From Candidatus Gastranaerophilales bacterium (GTDB lineage Bacteria > Cyanobacteriota > Vampirovibrionia > Gastranaerophilales > Gastranaerophilaceae): 21,301 bases of DNA. Each line of letters starts with the position of its first letter. Within the stretch, counting starts at the first letter, position 1. The translations under genes were made by a program, and so were the position numbers. Location of the stretch: assembly GCA_905235825.1 (NCBI GenBank), contig CAJONH010000102.1:1-21301 (forward strand), given 5' to 3'. The notes beneath the pieces are model-generated. The model saw only the letters and a program-made list of their open reading frames with translations. It was not told where the DNA came from and ran no database searches. This document shows positions 7,913-13,996 of the stretch, piece by piece.

Positions 7913-8581
7913 ATGCAGTTATCACTTGACAAAGATGATTTAAAAGACTATATAACAAAACAGGTTAATAATTATTTCCCCGATAAATTTTTGATTAAAA
8001 CATCGGATGTCGATAAAATTTTGACTAATTCATTAAACAGAACAGAATATTGTTTTTCTCATATAAAACTGAAATATTACAATTATGACGGAAATACACG
8101 GTTTAATCATTTAAACAGCGAGCACTACGGAATGTTTTTGTGGTTTTTATCTAATGAAGCATATTTAAAAAATAATATTAATTTAGCTGAGAAATTATTT
8201 TATTTAAACAAATCTTTAAACGGATTAGATGCATTTTATTCAATAAAATTACCCGATATTTTTCTTTTGCATCATCCTGTCGGAAGTGTTATAGGAAATG
8301 CACATTATGAAAATTACTTAACAGTTTATCAAAATGTAACAATTGGTTCTTCAAAAGAAGGAATTTATCCTATACTTTCTAAAGGAGTATCTCTTATGTC
8401 AAAAGCCAGTATAATAGGTAATTGTAAAATAGGCAAAAATGTTACACTGGCAGCAGGTGCAGCCGTTGTAAACGAAGATGTGCCTGATGATACTTTGGTA
8501 TTCGGTCAAAGCCGAAATTTAGTATTCAAAAAAGAAAAAATGCCTGAAAAAGAGCGTATATATAACGAATTAAGGGAGTAA
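7913..8581 (+). CDS. Serine acetyltransferase-like hexapeptide acyltransferase
   Basis: The 222-residue product has a helical N-terminal half (to about 110) and a short left-handed beta-helix. Features include FLLHHPVGSVIGNAH (117-131, tandem histidines), YQNVTIGSS (139-147), IIGNCKIGKNVTLAAGAAVV (167-186), and a closing DTLVFGQSRNLVF. The layout matches CysE-type acetyltransferases, but the sugar context argues against a cysteine role. It is the second candidate for LegH-type N-acetylation of the 4-amino sugar, or it may O-acetylate the finished nonulosonate. A good GAGG Shine-Dalgarno lies in the 9-base gap after ptmE. The gene sits between ptmE and the ptmA-like gene, so it is part of the same transcript. 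Acceptor identity is uncertain. Confidence 0.8.
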   Translation: MQLSLDKDDLKDYITKQVNNYFPDKFLIKTSDVDKILTNSLNRTEYCFSHIKLKYYNYDGNTRFNHLNSEHYGMFLWFLSNEAYLKNNINLAEKLFYLNKSLNGLDAFYSIKLPDIFLLHHPVGSVIGNAHYENYLTVYQNVTIGSSKEGIYPILSKGVSLMSKASIIGNCKIGKNVTLAAGAAVVNEDVPDDTLVFGQSRNLVFKKEKMPEKERIYNELRE

Positions 8582-8583
8582 AA

Positions 8584-9294
8584 ATGTTAAAAAATAAAAT
8601 AATAATAGTATTTGGTGGCTGCGGGCTTATAGGAAAAGAAGTAGTTAAAGATGTAAGGAAAAATAACGGTATAGTAATAAATGCCGATATTAATTCAAAT
8701 GAATATAAGCTGGATATTACTGATAACGAGCAAATAAAAAAACTCTTTAAAAATATTTATGATAAATACGGTAAAATAGACGGTGTTGTTAATTGTGCAT
8801 ATCCAAGAACAAAAGACTGGGGTGCAAAACTTGAAGATATTCCGTTTGACTCCTGGCAAAAGAATGTGGATATGCAGTTAAACCCAATTATAACAATAAC
8901 ACAGGAAGGCTTAAAATATATGAAAGAGGGTTCGTCTTTTGTATTTTTCGGCTCCATATACGGTGTTCAAGGAAATGATTTTACCATATACGAAGGAACA
9001 AATATAACGACGGCAGCAGGCTATTCCGCAATAAAAGGCGGCATAATTAATTTTACGAGATATCTTGCTTCTTATGTCGGACACAGAGGAATAAGGGCAA
9101 ATTGCGTATCCCCCGGAGGTGTATTTGATAATCAAAATCCGATATTTGTTGAGCAGTATTCACATCGTTCGCCTATGAAAAGAATGGCTAGAGCTGAAGA
9201 AATTGCACCTGCCGTAACGTTTCTTCTATCAGACGGGGCAAGCTATATTACGGGGCATAACTTAATGGTCGACGGAGGCTGGAGTGCAATTTAA
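8584..9294 (+). CDS. ptmA: PtmA-type short-chain dehydrogenase/reductase
   Basis: The 236-residue product is a classical SDR: VFGGCGLIGKEV (residues 9-20) binds the dinucleotide, VNCAYPR (69-75) is the NNAG-equivalent, FFGSIYGVQG supplies Ser124, and GYSAIKGG gives Tyr147 and Lys151. SPGG (176-179) and the VDGGWS ending are typical. The NCAYPR and SIYGVQG blocks are those I recall from Campylobacter PtmA, which sits in the flagellin glycosylation locus with ptmB, ptmE and ptmF. Substrate is not settled by sequence. An AGGGAG Shine-Dalgarno precedes the ATG. Its 3' end overlaps the next gene by 11 bases. Confidence 0.82.
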   Translation: MLKNKIIIVFGGCGLIGKEVVKDVRKNNGIVINADINSNEYKLDITDNEQIKKLFKNIYDKYGKIDGVVNCAYPRTKDWGAKLEDIPFDSWQKNVDMQLNPIITITQEGLKYMKEGSSFVFFGSIYGVQGNDFTIYEGTNITTAAGYSAIKGGIINFTRYLASYVGHRGIRANCVSPGGVFDNQNPIFVEQYSHRSPMKRMARAEEIAPAVTFLLSDGASYITGHNLMVDGGWSAI

Positions 9295-10129
9295 GGTTCT
9301 TTTTACCGGACTTGGTTCTATAGGTCAAAAACATTTAAAAAATCTTTTGTTACTTGAAGATAATTTTATTATCGATGCACTAAGACGAGAAAATAAACCT
9401 TTCAGCGGTATTTCAAAAATTTACACCAATTATCAAGATATCCCTGATGATTATGATATTGTTTTTATAACAAATCCTACTAATTTGCATTATGAAGCAA
9501 TAACAAAATTAAAAAACAAAACTAAAAATATGTTTATCGAAAAACCCGTTTTTGATACCCCAAAAAACTGCGAGTTTTCTAATGGTGTAAATTATGTGGC
9601 ATGCCCGTTAAGATACAACAGTGAAATTATAAAACTTAAAGAATATGTAAAAAATAATAAAGTCTACGCTTTTCGTGCGATTTGTTCATCATATCTGCCC
9701 CAATGGCGTAAAACAGGGGATTACAGGGAATGCTACAGTGCAAAGCAGGAAATGGGCGGCGGTGTTGAACTGGATTTAATACACGAAATTGATTATTTAA
9801 AGTGGATTTTTGGTAAATTTACGACTGTAAAAAGAATTTCTTCTAAAAAATCAAATTTAGAAATAACTTCAAACGACTTAGGACTTTATCTGCTTGAAAA
9901 TAATAACTCGGCAGGCTCTTTACATTTAGATTACTTTGGAAGAGAAACCAAAAGACAGATAGAAGTTTTTTCGGAATATGAAACAAAAACTTTTGATTTA
10001 TTAAAAAATACTAATGATATGTATTTAGAAGAAATGAAATATTTTATTAATCTTGTAAAAATGCAGAATAAAAACGGAAATAACACACCGCAAGAAGCAT
10101 TGGAAAGTTTAAAAACGGCATTAATTTAA
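9284..10129 (+). CDS. Gfo/Idh/MocA-family oxidoreductase (PtmF-like by position)
   Basis: The 281-residue product starts at a GTG (9284) inside the ptmA-like gene, with GGAGGCTGGA just upstream as a ribosome binding site. VLFTGLGSIGQKHL (residues 5-18) is the NAD(P)-binding loop. FIEKPVF (84-90) is the Gfo/Idh/MocA EKP motif. GGGVELDLIHEIDYLKW carries the conserved histidine and aspartate of the C-terminal domain. These enzymes oxidise or reduce cyclic polyols or sugars. Its position after ptmA parallels ptmF of Campylobacter, whose exact step I do not assert. The C-terminal domain is somewhat short. Its stop overlaps, tail to tail, the stop of the antitoxin gene on the other strand, so the operon ends here without room for a terminator. 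Confidence 0.8.
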   Translation: MQFKVLFTGLGSIGQKHLKNLLLLEDNFIIDALRRENKPFSGISKIYTNYQDIPDDYDIVFITNPTNLHYEAITKLKNKTKNMFIEKPVFDTPKNCEFSNGVNYVACPLRYNSEIIKLKEYVKNNKVYAFRAICSSYLPQWRKTGDYRECYSAKQEMGGGVELDLIHEIDYLKWIFGKFTTVKRISSKKSNLEITSNDLGLYLLENNNSAGSLHLDYFGRETKRQIEVFSEYETKTFDLLKNTNDMYLEEMKYFINLVKMQNKNGNNTPQEALESLKTALI

Positions 10130-10431
10130 CCGGATTTTTGATAAAATAATTTTCCTTCTTTATCAATACTGTTTTTCATACCTTGATGAGTAAGACTTTT
10201 ATAATCAGTAACATCAAATTTATATGGAGTAGGTAAATCATCCAATTCACCTGATATTCTAACTATTTTATCGTGTTCATCAGTCCAAATTGCAAAATCA
10301 ATATCAGAGCCTTTATGGTATGTTCCGTTGGCTCTTGAACCGTATATAACAACTTTTTCTATAAACGGTCGTGCTTTAAAATAAGCTGACAACTCATTAA
10401 CTGTTCTATCAGGTAAACCAAAATCAGGCAT
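10126..10431 (-). CDS. mntA: MntA-type minimal nucleotidyltransferase antitoxin (MNT)
   Basis: The 101-residue product has the minimal nucleotidyltransferase signature GSRANGTYHKGSDID. This is an exact GS-x10-DxD arrangement (Gly31-Ser32, Asp43, Asp45), with a third candidate metal aspartate at Asp73 (KFDVTDY). In type VII toxin-antitoxin systems such proteins silence the HEPN partner by transferring AMP to a tyrosine. It begins 8 bases inside the end of the HEPN gene, so the pair is translationally coupled, toxin first. Its stop overlaps the stop of the plus-strand oxidoreductase. The family includes HI0073 of Haemophilus. Activity in this host is inferred. Confidence 0.86.
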   Translation of the reverse strand: MPDFGLPDRTVNELSAYFKARPFIEKVVIYGSRANGTYHKGSDIDFAIWTDEHDKIVRISGELDDLPTPYKFDVTDYKSLTHQGMKNSIDKEGKLFYQKSG

Positions 10432-10825
10432 GATTAAACTCTTTTATAATTTCAGTAAAAGAACTTAATTCATCATAAAAACAATAAGCAATATTTTCAA
10501 GCATTATATCAACTTTTTCTTGATTGTACTCATGAGAAGTTGAATTTCTTGTATTTAACATATCTATCCATATTTGTCCGTTTTCAAGTGTCTTTTTGTT
10601 AAATGCTTCTTTAATTACTTCTTTAGGATAATTTACATCAATACCGTTTTCATTCAAATAATCTTTTAAAACTTTCCATGCAAGTTCAAAAACAATTTCA
10701 AAAGACTGTGCAATGGCAAGCCTAAATGCATCATTCAATTTATTTGATACATATTCATTCCGCATTTTTTTATACAGTTCAAATGCCCTGTTATAATTTT
10801 CTATCCTTTGTTTTAAGCGTTGCAT
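10424..10825 (-). CDS. hepT: HepT/HI0074-family HEPN toxin
   Basis: The 133-residue, mostly helical product carries RNSTSHEY (residues 93-100). This is the RX4HXY motif of HEPN ribonuclease-type toxins, with Arg93 and His98 as the catalytic pair and Tyr100 as the residue expected to be AMPylated by MntA. Length and the FELAWKVLKDYL segment fit the HI0074 nucleotidyltransferase-substrate-binding family. AGAGG precedes the ATG. The gene reads against the surrounding sugar operon and is separated from the divergent CMP-synthetase gene by 58 bases holding interlocked promoters. Base composition does not stand out from its neighbours, so transfer is not obvious from sequence alone. Confidence 0.86.
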   Translation of the reverse strand: MQRLKQRIENYNRAFELYKKMRNEYVSNKLNDAFRLAIAQSFEIVFELAWKVLKDYLNENGIDVNYPKEVIKEAFNKKTLENGQIWIDMLNTRNSTSHEYNQEKVDIMLENIAYCFYDELSSFTEIIKEFNHA

Positions 10826-10874
10826 ATAAACCTCTTTTTATTATAATATCATATTTGGATATTTATGTTAAAAT
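10820..10874 (+). promoter_or_regulatory. Candidate promoters of the CMP-nonulosonate synthetase gene
   Basis: Two plus-strand possibilities exist. One is TTGCAT (10820-10825), 16 bases, then TATAAT (10842-10847), giving a leader of about 30 bases. The other is the extended -10 TGTTAAAAT (10866-10874), which would give an almost leaderless message for the ATG at 10884. No Shine-Dalgarno is visible before 10884, which fits either weak initiation or a leaderless transcript. Both overlap the minus-strand hepT promoter. Confidence 0.45.
10843..10871 (-). promoter_or_regulatory. Promoter of the hepT-mntA pair
   Basis: Read on the minus strand, TTAACA (10866-10871) and TATTAT (10843-10848) are separated by exactly 17 bases. 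That is a good sigma-70-type match (five of six bases in each hexamer) ending 17 bases before the hepT start. The -35 shares bases with a plus-strand TGTTAAAAT extended -10 at 10866-10874. Confidence 0.6.
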
Positions 10875-10883
10875 TATCTTATT

Positions 10884-11639
10884 ATGAAGATATTATTTAC
10901 AATATGTGCGAGAAAAGGCTCGAAAGGTTTAAAAAATAAAAACATATCGGAATTTTTAGGTCAACCGATTTGTTATTACACCTTAAGTGCTTATGATTTA
11001 TTTAAAAAAGAAAACGGCAATTTAGATTGTGATTTGGCTGTTAATACCGATAGTGAAGAATTAATAAAACAAATTAATAAAACAAATCATAAATATACAC
11101 ATATAAAAAGGACACCGGAACTGGCGGGTGACACAACAGGCAAAGTGGATGTCATAATTGATACCTATAAAAAAATGAATAAAGAATATGATTATGTTAT
11201 TGATTTGGATTTGACTTCGCCATTAAGAACAAGCAAAGATATAAAAGGGACTCTTGAAGCACTTTTAAATAATAAAGAAGCTGATTTAAGTTTTTCTGTA
11301 ACAACATCAAGACGTTCACCATATTTTAATCAGGTTAAAAAACAAGAAAACGGATATTATACACCTATAGAATACACCGGTGCAACAGCAAGACAGCAGG
11401 TACCGAAAGTTTATGATATGAATGCATCAATATACGTTTATAAACCCGAATTTTTATTAAAAGGAGTAAAAATTTTTGACGGAAGATGCTGTGCTTATGA
11501 AATGAAAGATACTGCCATTCTTGATATTGATAATCCTGAAGATAAAGAACTGATGGAAATATTGGCGGAATATTTTTATAAAACCGATAATGACATGGCA
11601 AAAGTTAAAAACAATATAAAAAATATTAAGGTCAACTGA
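10884..11639 (+). CDS. legF: CMP-nonulosonic acid synthetase (CMP-legionaminate synthase, LegF/PtmB/NeuA family)
   Basis: The 251-residue product activates the free nine-carbon acid with CTP to the CMP-sugar donor. FTICARKGSKGLKNKN (residues 5-20) is the nucleotide-binding signature, VIDLDLTSPLRTSKDI (105-120) carries the acidic metal-binding segment, and RQQVPKVYDMNASIYVYK matches the substrate-binding C-terminal block. The beginning is typical, supporting the ATG at 10884. Legionaminate is inferred from the upstream LegB/C/I/G/PtmE set. The TA pair separates this gene from the rest of the pathway, so it relies on its own promoter. The putative glycosyltransferase follows two bases after its stop, suggesting donor synthesis and transfer are made together. 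Confidence 0.9.
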   Translation: MKILFTICARKGSKGLKNKNISEFLGQPICYYTLSAYDLFKKENGNLDCDLAVNTDSEELIKQINKTNHKYTHIKRTPELAGDTTGKVDVIIDTYKKMNKEYDYVIDLDLTSPLRTSKDIKGTLEALLNNKEADLSFSVTTSRRSPYFNQVKKQENGYYTPIEYTGATARQQVPKVYDMNASIYVYKPEFLLKGVKIFDGRCCAYEMKDTAILDIDNPEDKELMEILAEYFYKTDNDMAKVKNNIKNIKVN

Positions 11640-11641
11640 TT

Positions 11642-12835
11642 ATGAAAAATATAAAAATAATTCGTTCGTATATTTTTTATCAATTGTACAAATTGTTTTA
11701 TTCTATTACAAAAAAAGAAAAAACTAAACAAAAACTAAAACACTACAGAAGAAAATATTCTATTTTATCAACAAAAACGGTATCATATAAAGAATTCAGA
11801 GATTATATAAAAAAACGTGAAAATTTATCGATATATGATTATGAAGAAATTGCATCTCCACTGCCTTTTCACGTTCAAAGCAGCGAACTTTGGGGCTGGA
11901 ATGATTTTTACGGAACAGCAGAAATCTATAAAAAATATGCAGGTTATCCTTTAGATTATCAGGTCAAATTTGTCATTGACCATTCAATACATTTTTGGAT
12001 TGAAAGATATAATAATGAAGAATATTCGGTAAATTTGCCTGCTCACATAGCAACATCAGAATTTGCAAAAGAACAAATTGAAAAACACGTAAAAACAATG
12101 ATTTTTCCTACAGGACTTCACATGTTCTATGCTGAAGATTATTATGATGATAATAAATTCAAGACAGAAAAAGAAAAACTTGGAAAAAACCTTCTTGTTT
12201 TTCCATCGCATTCCAGTGATGTTTGTATTGCGGAATTTGACCCTGAACCTTTAATAAAAGAGATTTTAGCAACTAAAGAAAGGGGGAATTTTAATTCGGT
12301 AACGGTTTGCTTTTATTTTGCGGATATTCAAAGAAAATTTCATAAAAAATTTGAAGGACACGGTTTTAAATTCGTAACGGCAGGTCATATATTAGACCCT
12401 AAATTTATTTCAAGATTAAAAACAATTATAAAATTATCCGATGTTACTATGTCTAACGGAATAGGCTCTCATATTTTTTATTCAATAGGTTTTGATAAGC
12501 CTCATTACATGATAGAAGAAAATAATTATAAATATATTGACACCGCAAATGATAAACAGGGAAACATACAGGAAAAAACCGAAGGAGAATTGCTATATGA
12601 ACCCAGTGTCGGGTATTACAGGAATATATTTAAAGATTATACGGAAAGTCTAACCAAAGAACAATTGGAAATTAAAAATAAAATTTGCGGTATAGAATCA
12701 AAAAGAACAAAAGAAGAAATTTGTAACTTTTTTAAAGAAACGGAAGAAATATATAAAAAAGGCAGCTATTTAAGTAATGAAAAACCTTATACTCACATAT
12801 TTACATTAATGCAATATTTAGATAATGAAAAATAA
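11642..12835 (+). CDS. Putative GT-B-like glycosyltransferase, candidate nonulosonate transferase
   Basis: I do not recognise this 397-residue protein with certainty. It has a basic N-terminal stretch with aromatic residues (IFYQLYKLFYSI, 11-22) that could lie on the membrane, and no export signal. The middle contains LLVFPSHSS (184-192). Later comes DVTMSNGIGSHIFYSIGF (267-284), which resembles the nucleotide-binding serine/glycine loop near the C-terminal Rossmann domain in GT-B enzymes and polysialyltransferase-like proteins. A final lysine-rich helical tail ends at 397. It lies two bases after the CMP-sugar synthetase with AAGG upstream, the usual place for a dedicated transferase. The transferase role, acceptor and linkage are inferred. 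It could alternatively be a surface-polysaccharide protein of another kind. Confidence 0.6.
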   Translation: MKNIKIIRSYIFYQLYKLFYSITKKEKTKQKLKHYRRKYSILSTKTVSYKEFRDYIKKRENLSIYDYEEIASPLPFHVQSSELWGWNDFYGTAEIYKKYAGYPLDYQVKFVIDHSIHFWIERYNNEEYSVNLPAHIATSEFAKEQIEKHVKTMIFPTGLHMFYAEDYYDDNKFKTEKEKLGKNLLVFPSHSSDVCIAEFDPEPLIKEILATKERGNFNSVTVCFYFADIQRKFHKKFEGHGFKFVTAGHILDPKFISRLKTIIKLSDVTMSNGIGSHIFYSIGFDKPHYMIEENNYKYIDTANDKQGNIQEKTEGELLYEPSVGYYRNIFKDYTESLTKEQLEIKNKICGIESKRTKEEICNFFKETEEIYKKGSYLSNEKPYTHIFTLMQYLDNEK

Positions 12836-12916
12836 ATTAAGAATTTATCAATAATTTTGCCTGAACTGACAGTATTTTATGTTCTTTGTGTACATATTTT
12901 ATTCATTTAATTTAAT

Positions 12917-13912
12917 TCAATTTTCTTCAATGAATTTTTTATGTTCTTGACGCCATTGGTAAGAAATTTCATATTTTATATTATTTTGTTGAGCAAGATG
13001 CTTCATTAATACGGCGAGTTCAATAATTTCGGGTGTAATATTTCCGAACGGGCTGTAGGGATTATTTGCACTGTTTGATTCACAGTCAATAACAATATTT
13101 TTAACACCTGCTTCGACACATTTTTTTATAAATTCACGTACATCATTTTCATTAGCACTAACGGAAAAGAAAATATATTTAACAAAAAGCATATTAGGAG
13201 CTTGTGCATATTTTTTTATATTTTCCCAAACTTTATTAAAATTATTCTGCCGTTTAATTTTAAAATATGTTTCTTCCGTTCCGGAATCGGGACTGATTTG
13301 AATACTCATTGAACCGTCTTTCATTCCGTCTAATATTGTTTGAGAAAATATAATTCCCGATGAATTTACGGCTTGTCTGAAATTATACGAATGGAGATAT
13401 TTTGCTATTTCCTCAAATTCACTGCAAAGAGTAGGCTCTCCTCCTCCCCAGTTAAATAAAACATCTTTACTTATCATTTTTTGTTTTATTATTTGTTTTA
13501 AAACAGGAAGTAATTTAAATCTTATATCCTCAGTTTTATGCCTAATTCCGCAATATATACAATTGGAATTACATTTTGTAAAATGATTAATCGTAATAAA
13601 TTTAAGACTTTCCCTCGGATTATATTTTGGCACAATCTGCTTTTCAAGGAATTTACACCCTAAACATTTAGAATTGCCTGTTTGATTGAAATACATAATA
13701 TCATCCAGCTGAGTAAGCCAATCAATGAAATCAAACTTTTTCAAATGTTGACCCCACATCACGGGTGGAGAATACGGCATTTTGGTAGAATGACAGCATT
13801 TATTAACAGGCTCGGGCATAAAAGAAATATCTTCATAAATCCGATTGCAAAACCGGAGTTCTTTTCCCGCATATCTTTTATTAAAAATATAAAGCAATAA
13901 ATTTTTTAACAT
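12917..13912 (-). CDS. Radical SAM protein with N-terminal SPASM-like cysteine domain
   Basis: The 331-residue product has the radical SAM cluster motif as CX3CX2C (Cys114, Cys118, Cys121 in FTKCNSNCIYCG), the SAM-binding GGGEP (156-160), and a TIM-barrel-like continuation. Before it lie Cys22, the pair Cys39-Cys40, Cys83 and Cys86. The spacing, with a VNKCC and a KCLGC block, resembles a SPASM domain that normally binds an auxiliary 4Fe-4S cluster, here at the N rather than C terminus. Similar arrangements occur in proteins from polysaccharide loci. No Shine-Dalgarno is seen before the ATG at 13912, but the next methionine (residue 32) would remove Cys22. The substrate is unknown: peptide, sugar or lipid head group are all possible. 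It ends about 80 bases from the convergent transferase gene, with no clear terminator between. Confidence 0.82.
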   Translation of the reverse strand: MLKNLLLYIFNKRYAGKELRFCNRIYEDISFMPEPVNKCCHSTKMPYSPPVMWGQHLKKFDFIDWLTQLDDIMYFNQTGNSKCLGCKFLEKQIVPKYNPRESLKFITINHFTKCNSNCIYCGIRHKTEDIRFKLLPVLKQIIKQKMISKDVLFNWGGGEPTLCSEFEEIAKYLHSYNFRQAVNSSGIIFSQTILDGMKDGSMSIQISPDSGTEETYFKIKRQNNFNKVWENIKKYAQAPNMLFVKYIFFSVSANENDVREFIKKCVEAGVKNIVIDCESNSANNPYSPFGNITPEIIELAVLMKHLAQQNNIKYEISYQWRQEHKKFIEEN

Positions 13913-13918
13913 ATTAAA

Positions 13919-13960
13919 ATACTATCATAAATTTTATTATAATAGTATAAATTTATGATA
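13919..13960. promoter_or_regulatory. Nested inverted repeats over a shared -10 in a divergent promoter region
   Basis: TATCATAAATTT (13923-13934) and AAATTTATGATA (13949-13960) form a perfect 12-base inverted repeat. Offset from it, ATACTAT (13919-13925) pairs with ATAGTAT (13942-13948). The middle holds ATTATAAT (13936-13943), which is its own reverse complement and therefore gives TATAAT on both strands. This is the only gap between the radical SAM gene and the GH13 gene, so a shared operator or attenuator is likely. No convincing -35 boxes are seen. Confidence 0.6.
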
Positions 13961-13996
13961 TTATTTTGTTGTGTAAAAAAGCAGTTGGAGTTTTTG

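Noticed and set aside
10126..10825. HEPN-MNT pair as an aminoglycoside-type nucleotidyltransferase resistance gene
   Set aside because: The nucleotidyltransferase is minimal (101 residues) and coupled to an RX4HXY HEPN partner, which fits a toxin-antitoxin pair instead.
12836..12916. Terminator between the transferase and radical SAM genes
   Set aside because: No stem of useful length followed by a T run could be found on either strand in these 81 bases.
13955..13996. Longer start for the GH13 gene
   Set aside because: The ATG at 13955 lies inside the inverted repeat and has no ribosome binding site. The ATG at 13997 has GGAG and directly begins a signal peptide.
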